47,913 nucleotides of DNA from Rickettsia endosymbiont of Oxypoda opaca (GTDB lineage Bacteria > Pseudomonadota > Alphaproteobacteria > Rickettsiales > Rickettsiaceae). The notes below the pieces were generated by a model. That model saw nothing but the letters and a program-made list of their open reading frames with translations. It ran no database searches and was not told the DNA's origin. Where the stretch lies: the NCBI GenBank assembly GCA_020881235.1, contig JAJIYK010000126.1:1-47913 (forward strand). The letters run 5' to 3'. Both the position numbers and the translations under genes were made by a program. Below, one piece after another: positions 37,406 through 46,159 of this stretch. The stretch's first letter is position 1; every line of letters begins with the position of its first letter.

Positions 37406-38560
37406 TTACAAATCCTCCAAGCTCCATCTAGCTCTGGGGCAGAAATTTACAGGACTAAATAAGTTATTATTAAAACGCTCAAGCCCGGCATAAGCAATCA
37501 TCGCTGCATTATCGGTGCATAACCGAGTAGGCGGAGCTATAAGCTCATAGCCGTGCTTTGCTAATTGCTCGGTCAGTAATTGGCGTAAATATTCATTGGC
37601 AGCAACGCCACCGGCAATTACTATACTCTTCTGCTCTTCCAAATTGGCTCCGTAAAACTTCGGGGAATTCACGTGCTCACCTAGTTTATCTAGGCTGTGC
37701 TCGCTCACCCCTTGTTTTACGTTCCAATTTGAAAGATCATTTGAGTATAACGGGTACTCTTTAATAACTTGCTCATATACCTTAATAGCTTCTAAAGTCT
37801 TTATAGTAAGAATCTCTCCGATTGTATATTGAAAGCCGGCGGCTATATCGTTAATCTCTACGTCTCCTATAGTTTCAAGTTTTATTATCAATGTACGCAC
37901 GGCGGTTTTAAGACCGGAAAAAGACATATTACAGTCACCGCTATTAATAATCGGTTTCGGTAAAATATATTTGTAAGGATCGCCGAGTTTGGCTCTTTTC
38001 TCTATTTCCGGTCCTCCGGGAAAGGGGAGCCCTAGCATCTTAGCGACCTTATCAAACGCTTCACCGACTGCATCATCGATAGTTTGCCCTAGAATTTTAT
38101 ATTTGCCTAAGGCTTTAACAGCCACAAATTGACAATGTCCTCCTGAAACTAATAACAGCAAATAAGGGTATTGAATATTGTGAGTTAGCCGAGCGGTTAA
38201 AGCGTGACCTTCTAAATGATTAATTGCGATAAAAGGTTTTTTTAAAACACTAGCGAGGGTTTTGCCAAACGTTGAACCGACTATAACACCGCCTATTAGT
38301 CCTGGACCGGAAGTTGCGGCAATTGCACTAAGCTGCGATAATTCAACTCTGCTTTCATCTAACGCTTGCCTCATTGCTTTCTCTAAGTTAGCCAAATGCG
38401 ACCTTGCGGCAATTTCCGGCACCACTCCTTGAAAAGCTTCATGCTCTTTATTCTGCGAGATGACTATATTAGCAAGAATTTTATGATCCGAGGTAACTAT
38501 TGCTACTGCCGTGTCATCGCAACTTGATTCAATGCCTAGTATTTTTGTTGAATTATTCAA
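37406..38560 (-). CDS. tsaD: tRNA N6-threonylcarbamoyladenosine transferase TsaD with an in-frame palindromic insert
   Basis: Transfers the threonylcarbamoyl group to A37 of tRNAs decoding ANN codons, with TsaB and TsaE. 384 residues, about 40 longer than usual. The metal-binding NHLEGH motif is at 114-119, and the ATP site is seen in [17 protein letters not shown] and [13 protein letters not shown]. Residues about 275-309 ([20 protein letters not shown] and flanks) are encoded by a 103-bp inverted repeat and interrupt the family just before the VIAGG motif. The reading frame is kept, so the protein is probably functional, with a surface loop. Confidence 0.96.
   Translation of the reverse strand: MNNSTKILGIESSCDDTAVAIVTSDHKILANIVISQNKEHEAFQGVVPEIAARSHLANLEKAMRQALDESRVELSQLSAIAATSGPGLIGGVIVGSTFGKTLASVLKKPFIAINHLEGHALTARLTHNIQYPYLLLLVSGGHCQFVAVKALGKYKILGQTIDDAVGEAFDKVAKMLGLPFPGGPEIEKRAKLGDPYKYILPKPIINSGDCNMSFSGLKTAVRTLIIKLETIGDVEINDIAAGFQYTIGEILTIKTLEAIKVYEQVIKEYPLYSNDLSNWNVKQGVSEHSLDKLGEHVNSPKFYGANLEEQKSIVIAGGVAANEYLRQLLTEQLAKHGYELIAPPTRLCTDNAAMIAYAGLERFNNNLFSPVNFCPRARWSLEDL
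37634..37736. repeat. protein-coding palindromic element inside tsaD
   Basis: Outer arms CTCTTCCAAATTGGCTCCGT and, at the other end, its close complement (37708-37736 region) pair over about 28 bp with few mismatches, followed inwards by CGGGG/CCCC and a core with GTGAGCGAGCACAGCC on the minus strand. The length is a little over 34 codons and stays in frame. Coding palindromes of this sort are a known feature of Rickettsia genes. The core resembles the element in the tmRNA spacer. Confidence 0.85.
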
Positions 38561-38584
38561 AGAATTTCCTGTTTGGTTGTTTTG

Positions 38585-38812
38585 AACAGTAGAGTATTCC
38601 TGCTTTCGATGTTATTCCTGTGAAAACACGGTGTTGTTGCGTGGCTCGAATTTTTGCAAAGCGTACGGTGTCATTCTAGTTCCTTGATCACGGCATCCAG
38701 TCTTTTTATTAAGATTTTTTCTGGATACCGTGGTCAAGCCACGGTATGACATTAGAACCATTTTTCAAACCATGCAACAACGCCGGCTTGACCACACGGT
38801 ATGACAGTATAA
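38585..38812. repeat. palindromic element between tsaD and the A-type carrier gene
   Basis: A family A unit spans 38631-38784: left GGTGTTGTTGCGTGGCTCG, right AAACCATGCAACAACGCC, with the core CTTGATCACGGCATCCAG and CTGGATACCGTGGTCAAGCC. It is followed exactly by GGCTTGACC (38785-38793) and ACACGGTATGAC, a remnant of another core. No clear left-side duplication. Confidence 0.75.
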
Positions 38813-38814
38813 AA

Positions 38815-39147
38815 TTACACTCCAAACGAATTACCGCAACCGCATTTTGCTTTAGCCTGCGGGTTGCTAACTTTAAAATATGAACTGCCTAGTTCTTCTA
38901 TAAAGTCTAAAACACATTCTGCTATGAATTTTTTAGAGATTGGGTCGATAACGACTATAGCATTGTTTTTAGTAACAATATAATCATCCTCCTCAATAGT
39001 GTCTTTTGCTACAAGTTCGTAATTATACATAAGTCCCGAACAGCCTCCGCTATCAACCGAAACTCGGAGAGCTAAATTTTCGTTTTGCTCGAGCTTAATT
39101 AATTCGTGAACTCGATTAAAAGCGTTATCGGTGATTATTATCGACAC
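38815..39147 (-). CDS. erpA: A-type iron-sulfur carrier (ErpA/IscA family)
   Basis: Carries [2Fe-2S] or [4Fe-4S] clusters from the ISC scaffold to target enzymes. 110 residues with the three conserved cysteines C36 (GGCSGLMY), C102 and C104 (KCGCGNSF). The stretch IDPISKKFI and the single-copy location away from iscS/iscU favour ErpA, but IscA cannot be excluded. Divergent from the dGTPase gene. Confidence 0.88.
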   Translation of the reverse strand: MSIIITDNAFNRVHELIKLEQNENLALRVSVDSGGCSGLMYNYELVAKDTIEEDDYIVTKNNAIVVIDPISKKFIAECVLDFIEELGSSYFKVSNPQAKAKCGCGNSFGV

Positions 39148-39174
39148 TAAAATACCCTTGTAAATATCTTCTTA

Positions 39175-39213
39175 ATTATATAGTATATGCATGTTAAACT
39201 ATTATATAGTATA
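39175..39213. promoter_or_regulatory. 13-bp direct repeats in the erpA/dgt divergent promoter region
   Basis: ATTATATAGTATA occurs at 39175-39187 and again at 39201-39213, 26 bp apart, in the 95-bp divergent gap. Spaced direct repeats in such a place could be a regulator site or duplicated -10 regions. No regulator is known to me for this motif. Confidence 0.35.
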
Positions 39214-39242
39214 CTTACATAATTTTCAAGATGGAGTGCAAA

Positions 39243-40394
39243 ATGCTTGCTTTATATGCTTGTGATCCGGTGAAGAGTAAAGGCAGGTTATACCCTGAAT
39301 CTCCGACCTCCTATAGGAATGAGTTTGAGCGTGATCGTGACCGCATCATTCATACTAATGCTTTCAGGCGTTTACAATATAAAACGCAAGTTTTTATAAA
39401 TCATGAAGGAGATCATTATAGGAATAGGCTAACTCATTCTTTAGAGGTTTCAACAGTTGCAAGATCCATAGCAAACACTCTAAATTTATCAAGCGATTTA
39501 GCGGAAGCTATAGCACTTGCTCACGATCTTGGACATACGCCTTTCGGTCATGCGGGAGAGATTGCTTTGAACGAATGTATGAAGGAATATGGCGATTTTT
39601 CCCATAATGCACAATCTCTAAAAATTTTAACTGCGTTAGAAAAAAGATATGCTGCTTACCAGGGAGTAAATCTAACTTGGGAAGTTTTAGAGGGGATTGT
39701 TAAGCATAACGGTCCTTTAACGGAAAATATAAATGAATATATAGCGGAATATAATAAAGAAAATGATTTAGGTCTTGGAACTTATGCCACTGCCGAAGCA
39801 CAGATAGCTTCCCTTGCTGATGATATTAGTTATATCTCTCACGATTTGGAAGATAGTATCGGGGCAAAAATTATTGATTTTAATCATTTAGCGGAAATCA
39901 AATATATCGATCAACATATTTTTGAGCTTAAGGCTAAATTTAAAGATATAAATTCTTCTTGTTTAATCTATGAAATAGTCCGTAGACTGATGAATGAATT
40001 AATTACCGATTTATTAGGACAAACAAAAGATAATTTAAATAAAGAGCAAATCAAAAGCGTTGATGAAATACGTAACTTAAATTATCAAATAGTTGATTTT
40101 ACCGATAATGCCAAAGAGCGTATTAATGAAATCAAACAATTTTTATTTCAAAAAGTTTATAGAAACAATAGGATTACGGCGATTAGCCGTAAATGTCATA
40201 AAATCGTGCAAGGCTTGTTTAAGGTGTATATGGATGATATTAATTTATTACCTTTTAGTTGGAAAGAATTAATAAAATCAGAAGATACTAAGCTTAAAGC
40301 CAGAATAGTTGCAGATTATATAGCCGGTATGACTGATCGTTTTGCTATCCAAGAGTATAACGAGCTTTGCTTAGTAAATTTTAACAATATTTAA
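39243..40394 (+). CDS. dgt: deoxyguanosinetriphosphate triphosphohydrolase-like protein
   Basis: HD-domain enzyme that hydrolyses dNTPs to deoxynucleoside and triphosphate, controlling dNTP pools. The ATG at 39243 is chosen because GGAG lies 6 bases upstream; the product is 383 residues, starting [19 protein letters not shown]. The in-frame ATG at 39231 overlaps that site. HD-domain residues are visible in [18 protein letters not shown] and [16 protein letters not shown]. This is the alphaproteobacterial short type of dGTPase. Confidence 0.93.
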   Translation: MLALYACDPVKSKGRLYPESPTSYRNEFERDRDRIIHTNAFRRLQYKTQVFINHEGDHYRNRLTHSLEVSTVARSIANTLNLSSDLAEAIALAHDLGHTPFGHAGEIALNECMKEYGDFSHNAQSLKILTALEKRYAAYQGVNLTWEVLEGIVKHNGPLTENINEYIAEYNKENDLGLGTYATAEAQIASLADDISYISHDLEDSIGAKIIDFNHLAEIKYIDQHIFELKAKFKDINSSCLIYEIVRRLMNELITDLLGQTKDNLNKEQIKSVDEIRNLNYQIVDFTDNAKERINEIKQFLFQKVYRNNRITAISRKCHKIVQGLFKVYMDDINLLPFSWKELIKSEDTKLKARIVADYIAGMTDRFAIQEYNELCLVNFNNI

Positions 40395-40425
40395 GTTATA
40401 TATGTTGAACTTCGTATCTCAACTC

Positions 40426-40580
40426 GGCGTTGTTGTATGGCTCGAGTTTTTGCAAAGCGTACGGTGTCATTCTAGTTCCTTGATCACGGCATCCAGTCTT
40501 TTTATTAAGGCTTTTTCTGGATACCGTGGTCAAGCCACGGTATGACATTGAGACCATTTTTCGATCCATGCAACAATGCC
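40426..40580. mobile_element. family A palindromic element with a 9-bp target duplication upstream of argS
   Basis: A 155-bp unit: left GGCGTTGTTGTATGGCTCG, right CGATCCATGCAACAATGCC, core TTGATCACGGCATCCAG...CTGGATACCGTGGTCAAGCCACGG. The flanks TCTCAACTC (40417-40425) and TCTCAATTC (40581-40589) match at 8 of 9 positions. It fills the dgt-argS gap; argS's ribosome binding site begins 8 bp after the right flank. An open frame on the minus strand here is repeat-derived. Confidence 0.85.
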
Positions 40581-40614
40581 TCTCAATTCTTTGTTTAGGA
40601 GTATGCCAATTTTT

Positions 40615-42345
40615 ATGAATATATTTAACCAATTAAAACACGACATAATTACTGCCGGCAAACAGATATATAGCAATCACGATATAGCAAAAATTGCTAA
40701 TATTGAGATTCCTAAGGATAATTTTAACGGTGATTTATCAAGTAATATAGCGATGATTATTGCCGCTAATGAAAATATTTCTCCTCGTGAAGTAGCGATA
40801 AAATTTAAAGAAATTCTTATATTGCTGCCTTATATCGCTAGTATAGAAACAGCCGGTCCGGGTTTTATTAACTTTACTATTAAAGCCGAAAATTGGCATA
40901 GTGCTATTAAAGATATTTTGCAAAATGAAGAAAAGTTTTTTGCAATTGATATTGCCGAAAACAAAAATATCAATATTGAATATGTTTCGGCAAATCCTAC
41001 CGGTCCTATGCATATAGGTCATGCAAGGGGTGCGGTATACGGTGATGCACTTGCCGGAATTTTACAAAAAGTCGGATATAATGTTACAAAAGAATATTAT
41101 GTTAATGATGCCGGATCGCAAATAGATGACTTAGTTAATGCGGTAATGTTGCGTTATCAAGAAGCTTTAGGCGAAAAAATCCAAATACCTGAAGGATTAT
41201 ATCCGGGGGAGTATTTAATTCCCGTCGGTCAAAAGCTGGCAAAGCAATATGGTGATAAATTACTTACAATGGATGAGACGCAAAAATTTAAGCTAGTTAA
41301 AAATTTTGCCGTGCAAGAAATGTTGTTGTTAAATAAGGAAGATTTAAAAGAGCTGGGTATTAAACATGACGTATTTTTTTCGGAACAATTATTACATGAT
41401 AACGGTAAAATAAGCGAGACCGTTAAGTTGTTAACCGATATGGGGTTAATTTATGAAGGAGAATTGCCGGCTCCTAAAGGCAAAATTCATGAAGAATGGG
41501 AAAATAGAACGCAAAAATTATTTAAATCTACTGAGTTCGGTGATAATCAAGATCGACCTATTGAGAAAGCCGACGGTACTTGGTCATATTTTGCTGCCGA
41601 TCTTGCTTATGCTAAGGATAAAATAGATCGAGGTGCTAACCATTTGATTTATGTCCTTGGTGCTGATCATAGCGGTTATGTCAAAAGGATTGAGGCCGTA
41701 GTAAAAGCTTTAGGGGACAATAAGGTTAAAGTTGACGTAAAAATTTGTCAGCTAGTGAATTTTGTTGAAAATAACATGCCGATAAAAATGTCGAAACGTT
41801 TGGGTAATTTTACCAGTGTTAGAGACGTGAATAGAGCAGTAGGAAAAGATATAATAAGATTCATGATGCTAACCCGTAGAAATGACGCCACCCTTAATTT
41901 TGATCTGGTAAAAGTCAAGGAGCAATCAAAGGAAAATCCTATATTTTACGTACAATATGCTCATGTGCGAACGATTTCGATATTGTCAAAAGCTAAAGAA
42001 ATAATGCCGGAAGCATATGATAATTTTAAAGCTAATGAATATAATTTATCGTTGCTTTCTTCAGAAGAGGAAATAGAAATAATTAAGCTTCTAGCAATGT
42101 GGTCGAAGACGCTCGAAAGTGCCGCAAAATATTTTGAGCCGCATCGTATAGCTTTCTATTTAATAAATTTGGCTTCTAGATTTCATACTTTATGGAATTT
42201 CGGTAAAGAAAATAATGATTATAGATTTGTAATTGAAAATAATAAAGAGTTAACTAGTGCACGGCTGGCTCTAGCTAAATCTATTCAAAAAATTATAGCT
42301 AGCGGTTTAGAAGTTATAGGGGTAGAGCCTGTGGATAAGATGTAG
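40615..42345 (+). CDS. argS: arginyl-tRNA synthetase
   Basis: Charges tRNA-Arg. The ATG at 40615 gives 576 residues starting MNIFNQLKHDII, the family start, with AGGAG 13 bases upstream; upstream in-frame ATGs (40576, 40603) run into repeat sequence. Class I motifs: HIGH at 133-136 (GPMHIGHARG) and KMSKR-like IKMSKRLGNF in the C-terminal half. The anticodon-binding DALR domain closes the protein. Confidence 0.97.
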   Translation: MNIFNQLKHDIITAGKQIYSNHDIAKIANIEIPKDNFNGDLSSNIAMIIAANENISPREVAIKFKEILILLPYIASIETAGPGFINFTIKAENWHSAIKDILQNEEKFFAIDIAENKNINIEYVSANPTGPMHIGHARGAVYGDALAGILQKVGYNVTKEYYVNDAGSQIDDLVNAVMLRYQEALGEKIQIPEGLYPGEYLIPVGQKLAKQYGDKLLTMDETQKFKLVKNFAVQEMLLLNKEDLKELGIKHDVFFSEQLLHDNGKISETVKLLTDMGLIYEGELPAPKGKIHEEWENRTQKLFKSTEFGDNQDRPIEKADGTWSYFAADLAYAKDKIDRGANHLIYVLGADHSGYVKRIEAVVKALGDNKVKVDVKICQLVNFVENNMPIKMSKRLGNFTSVRDVNRAVGKDIIRFMMLTRRNDATLNFDLVKVKEQSKENPIFYVQYAHVRTISILSKAKEIMPEAYDNFKANEYNLSLLSSEEEIEIIKLLAMWSKTLESAAKYFEPHRIAFYLINLASRFHTLWNFGKENNDYRFVIENNKELTSARLALAKSIQKIIASGLEVIGVEPVDKM

Positions 42346-42346
42346 C

Positions 42347-42628
42347 TGTCATACCGTGGCTTGTACCTCTGTTGTTTTACGAGCGTTTAAATTAAAGAGG
42401 TAAAAATTCTGTCATTCCGTGGCTACGGCCACGGAATCCAGCTTATAATATCATAAAAAGACTCTAAAATAAGTCTAATATGGCTTTATTTTTCTGGATG
42501 CCGTGACCAAGTCACGGCATGACACAGGCTTTTTTCAACGTTCGTACACTAGTGGGTCAAGCCACGGTATGACACCATACTTGTAATAACCATAATATGG
42601 TAAAATCGAGCCATGCAACAACGCTACT
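42347..42628. repeat. nested palindromic elements between argS and the SPOR-domain gene
   Basis: The argS stop is followed almost at once by GTCATACCGTGGCTTG. A family B-like unit follows: left CTCTGTTGTTTTACGAGCG, right AACGTTCGTACACTAGTG, core GTCATTCCGTGGCTAC...GGCATGACACAG. After it the outer palindrome resumes as GGTCAAGCCACGGTATGAC. A family A right end closes at about 42627 (GAGCCATGCAACAACGCT). The 336-bp gap has no gene. Confidence 0.8.
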
Positions 42629-42681
42629 GCCAAAGGATATACACCACTGCAAGCAATATCTAAATAAAAACCCTTCAAATC

Positions 42682-43410
42682 ATGACTAACAATATCTTAT
42701 TTAAAATTTTTATTATAATTATAATATTGTTAACTGCCGGCTATTTTTTTTATCATTACCATTATAACAATAAGCCGGTAATTACTATTTACCCCGATGG
42801 TTCTCCTGCAAAAATTAAACCGCAAGAAATAGAAAATACAAAACCCTTTAAAATTGGCGGTTCTATATACGAAAATCTTGCTTCTCAAAAAACTTTAATA
42901 AAAGATGCTAAGCTTCTACCGGAACCGGAAAAACCTATTAATATAAATTCTCGTCGGCGAACTGATGAGAAAATAGAAGATTTGCTAACTGATTTTTCTA
43001 CCGGCGTAGATCAATTTGATAAAATTTCTGATTTGATACCACTAAATGATATGCCCGGTGATATTGTCGATTCGCCTAAAATAGAAGAAAATACAACCGG
43101 TTTAAATATAATAAAAATTAATCGAGAAAATGCAAAAATCAAACAGCCGCAAGATTATAATAAGGTAGAAGGTTATAAAATCCAACTTGCTTCGGTAAAA
43201 TCTGAAGCTGAAGCAGTTGAGGAAGGAGAGAGAATCAAAAAGAAATTTATAAAAATTCTTAAAAACGCTAATATTACGACTAAAAAAGTTAAATATGATG
43301 ACGGTAAATTTTTCTATTTAGTGTTAGCAGGTGACTATAAAAGCCTTGCTCAAGCTAAAGCGATTTGCAAAAAGCTATCCTATCAACAACAAAGCTGCGT
43401 CCTGAAATAG
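42682..43410 (+). CDS. SPOR-domain membrane protein
   Basis: 242 residues: an N-terminal transmembrane anchor (IFIIIIILLTAGYFFYHYHY, about 9-28), a long low-complexity linker, and a C-terminal SPOR domain (about 165-242, GYKIQLASVKSEAEAVEEGE and FFYLVLAGDYKSLAQAKAICKKL). SPOR domains bind denuded glycan strands of septal peptidoglycan, so a role in division at the inner membrane, similar to FtsN/DedD, is likely. The exact gene equivalence is uncertain. Palindromic repeats flank it on both sides. Confidence 0.85.
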   Translation: MTNNILFKIFIIIIILLTAGYFFYHYHYNNKPVITIYPDGSPAKIKPQEIENTKPFKIGGSIYENLASQKTLIKDAKLLPEPEKPININSRRRTDEKIEDLLTDFSTGVDQFDKISDLIPLNDMPGDIVDSPKIEENTTGLNIIKINRENAKIKQPQDYNKVEGYKIQLASVKSEAEAVEEGERIKKKFIKILKNANITTKKVKYDDGKFFYLVLAGDYKSLAQAKAICKKLSYQQQSCVLK

Positions 43411-43423
43411 TATAATACTAGTG

Positions 43424-43770
43424 GGCGTTGTTGCAATGGCTCGATTTTACCTCGTCATTGCGAGGAGATGCTAGCTATCTCCGTGGCAATTTAGGAAAAA
43501 AATGACAAAAAGCACTATGAAATTTATTATTTTCTAGATTGCCACGCTCCTTTCAGTCGCTCGCAATGACGTTTGGGGTATCCATGCAACAATGCCGGCT
43601 TGACCTGTAGTGTACGAACGTTGAAAAAAGGCTGTGTCATTCTAGTTCCTTGATCACGGCATCCGTCTTTTTATTAAGATTTTTTCTAGATACCGTGGTC
43701 AAGCCACGGTATGACACCATACTTGTAATAACCATAATACGGTAAAATCGATCCACGCAACAACACCCAG
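43424..43770. repeat. nested palindromic elements between the SPOR gene and the desaturase
   Basis: A family A unit spans 43424-43596: left GGCGTTGTTGCAATGGCTCG, right GTATCCATGCAACAATGCC, core of the CATTGCGAGGA/GATTGCCACGCTCC type. It abuts GGCTTGACC (43597-43605) and a family B left end (TGTAGTGTACGAACGTT). A core of the TTGATCACGGCATCC type follows. A second family A right end (CGATCCACGCAACAACACC) closes near 43768. Convergent genes lie on both sides. Confidence 0.8.
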
Positions 43771-43802
43771 AATCGCCATGACGAGTAAGTAAGTTTTTTA
43801 AA

Positions 43803-44996
43803 TTAGTTAGAAATTTGTATAGAATGTAATTGATTATATAATTTATAAATAGCTTGTTCGGTATCGCTAATTTTTCTATTGATCATTTTCAATAATTTTT
43901 CGGATAGTTTCTCACCCACTTGGGTTGATGAATGTAGCTGCTCCGCTAAGTTTTTAAGGGAATCTTGAATTTCTATAAAAGATTTTTTAAATTGCTCTTT
44001 AATTAATATAGAAGACTCTTCAAGTTCTTTAATTTTTAAATAAAGATTTTCTATTAATTGGTCTACTTTATTTTGCATTAAATTTAACTGTTGCTTACGC
44101 CCGTCGACAAGATAGCTAAAAGTTTCTTGCATTTTTGCCTGTATTCTTACTTTTGCCGTACGATCTAGCTCCCATACTAAGCCTACTTTACTCATTAAGT
44201 ATATTATCCATTTATGAACGTCAAAATGGTACCATTTTACGCCGTTACGATAATCAGACGGAAAAGCATGATGGTAATTATGCCAATTTTCTCCTAATAA
44301 GAATAAAGCCATCCACCAAATATCTCCCGCTGTTCCTTTATAGTATTTTTTGCTCCCGACAAAATGACATAAAGAATTAACGCAAAAAGTTGCTTGTTGT
44401 TGCAAAGCTCTACCTATTCCTATGAATAAAAAAGCCGTATAGGCTGATGTAAGCGTTCCGCCGATTAAATAACCGATAAATAAAGGCACAATAACATTCA
44501 TAAAAACAGCTATTTGCCAATAATATTTTAATTGCCATTTTAATAGCTTATTTCTTCCGAGTTTGACCCACGTTATGCGATCAATAGACTTATAACTACC
44601 TTCTCCGATAAGCATCCAACCAAGATGAGACCATAAAAACCCGACTAATTTATTATCAAATTTTGAAGGGCTATGAGGATCTTGATCTTTATCGGTATGA
44701 GCATGATGTTTGTAGTGATTTGACGCCCATGATAAAGCCGGTCCTTGGAGAGTTCCTGCCGACAGCATGACTAAAATAAACTCTACAAATTTATTTATTT
44801 TAAAGGCGTTATGTGACCATAATCGGTGTAAGCCGACTCCTACCGTAATGTTGTAGATATAATAGCTACTAATTGTTAAAATAATTTCAGTCCATCCTAT
44901 TCCGTGATTAAGCCAGTATTTTACTAAAAGTACTGCAAGCAAAATAGGGTAAAAAATTAAAGTAAATAACGCAGGTTTATTGACTTTACTTAGCAT
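43803..44996 (-). CDS. membrane acyl-CoA/acyl-lipid desaturase with C-terminal coiled coil
   Basis: Di-iron integral membrane fatty acid desaturase, probably a delta-9 type that introduces cis double bonds into acyl chains. 397 residues; histidine boxes HRLWSH at 57-62, HYKHH at 94-98 and HNYHH at 239-243, with hydrophobic segments between. About 110 residues after the desaturase core (about 290-397) are strongly helical and heptad-like (NKVDQLIENLYLKIKELEES), an unusual extension. The reductase partner is not nearby. Confidence 0.9.
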   Translation of the reverse strand: MLSKVNKPALFTLIFYPILLAVLLVKYWLNHGIGWTEIILTISSYYIYNITVGVGLHRLWSHNAFKINKFVEFILVMLSAGTLQGPALSWASNHYKHHAHTDKDQDPHSPSKFDNKLVGFLWSHLGWMLIGEGSYKSIDRITWVKLGRNKLLKWQLKYYWQIAVFMNVIVPLFIGYLIGGTLTSAYTAFLFIGIGRALQQQATFCVNSLCHFVGSKKYYKGTAGDIWWMALFLLGENWHNYHHAFPSDYRNGVKWYHFDVHKWIIYLMSKVGLVWELDRTAKVRIQAKMQETFSYLVDGRKQQLNLMQNKVDQLIENLYLKIKELEESSILIKEQFKKSFIEIQDSLKNLAEQLHSSTQVGEKLSEKLLKMINRKISDTEQAIYKLYNQLHSIQISN

Positions 44997-45039
44997 AACT
45001 CAACCTAAATTAGTTTAGTAATAAGTTTCTTTTATCAAG

Positions 45040-45136
45040 GTACGTTGTTGTTGCCCGGCTCTAGAAAAGTGCCGTGTGTCATTCCTGCCTTTAGCTAGAA
45101 TGACATCAAAAATTTCATCCATGCAATAACGCCAAT
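45040..45136. repeat. short palindromic element between the response regulator and the desaturase
   Basis: Left end GTTGTTGTTGCCCGGCTC near 45044 and right end CATCCATGCAATAACGCC near 45133, enclosing GTCATTCCTGCC...TAGAATGACA. This is the shortest family A copy in the window. No clear direct repeat at the flanks. Confidence 0.65.
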
Positions 45137-45219
45137 TATATTAGCATATTTATTGGTATGACACAAAGAAATTCTTAATTTTAATATATATTTAGTAAAT
45201 TAATTGCCCTAGCACATAG

Positions 45220-45924
45220 TTATATTTCTTCGCTATCGCTATTTTGAAGGTTAAGGCAATAACCGACAAAACGTATTGTTTTTATAAATTTTTTTTCCTC
45301 GCCGATATCACCTAGTGCTTCTCTGATCCTGTTTACGTCTATAACACGTGGATTAAAATCTTTATTATCTTCCCATAAATATGTTATCATTTTTTGACGG
45401 GAAAAAATAATCGTTGGAAATTGTAGGAAAAGTTGTAAAATTTTAAATTCCGTAGGACCAAGCCGAACAATCTTACCGTTTTTGTAAAGTTTTTGGGTAT
45501 TTAGATCGATATTTATATTTTTAAATTTAATAACATTATCTTGCAAAATCGTTTTAGAACGCCTTAGTAAATTTTTTATCGTATTTATTAATTGATCTGA
45601 AGAAAAAGGCTTAGGCAAAAATGAAATAAGAGTATCCGCTTCAGCCCGCCTTAAATCTGACTCTGTTGCAGCGGATAGAAAAATTATCGGTATTTTTAAT
45701 AATTTACCGACTTTTCTAATTGCGATTATTACTGCTGCCGGCTCTTCCCGCAATTGCGTGCCGATTATAATTATAGCCGGTGTAATAGCAAGAGAAAATA
45801 CTTTTTCTAGAGTATTAGCTTTTATTATATCAAACCCTGCTCTCTCGATAATATTATATAAAGAAATATTGATATTTTCTTTATGTTCGATGATTAGAAC
45901 TTGAGGCAGTAATTTATCAAGCAC
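45220..45924 (-). CDS. atypical OmpR/PhoB-family response regulator without phosphoacceptor Asp
   Basis: 234 residues: an N-terminal receiver domain (1-120), then a winged helix (about 130-226, LGPTEFKILQLFLQFP). The receiver keeps the conserved Lys (K105, LPKPF) and a Ser in the Thr/Ser position (FLSAA). The phosphorylation site is replaced, however: IIIIG55TQL where PhoB has ILLLD53WML. The acidic pair is E13-H14 instead of E-D. The recognition helix also seems 2 residues shorter than in PhoB (RVIDVNRIREAL against RTVDVHIRRLRKAL). No histidine kinase is nearby. It is an intact frame, so probably a phosphorylation-independent regulator. Confidence 0.85.
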   Translation of the reverse strand: MLDKLLPQVLIIEHKENINISLYNIIERAGFDIIKANTLEKVFSLAITPAIIIIGTQLREEPAAVIIAIRKVGKLLKIPIIFLSAATESDLRRAEADTLISFLPKPFSSDQLINTIKNLLRRSKTILQDNVIKFKNINIDLNTQKLYKNGKIVRLGPTEFKILQLFLQFPTIIFSRQKMITYLWEDNKDFNPRVIDVNRIREALGDIGEEKKFIKTIRFVGYCLNLQNSDSEEI

Positions 45925-46159
45925 TTAAAGTAATCTCCATTAAATATAATTAAATTATACTCAAAAATTGCCTTATTGAAAATTTTATTTAAGCATTTTT
46001 AAGTTATTATAGCAAATTATAAAGGCTTTATAGCAAATTTTATACAAAAAGAAATCAAGAAATATTATTTTTGTTAAAGATAATACTTGAATTAAATAGT
46101 TTTAATTGTTATAAATGGTCTTTATTTTTAAGTTTGCTTGCTGGAGATTCTTATATATT

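Noticed and set aside
40396..40632. 78-codon open frame on the minus strand between dgt and argS
   Set aside because: Covered almost entirely by a family A palindromic element and its flanks; no ribosome binding site and no family resemblance.
45220..45924. Response regulator as a pseudogene
   Set aside because: The frame is complete, both domains are present and the length is normal; missing Asp alone does not show decay.
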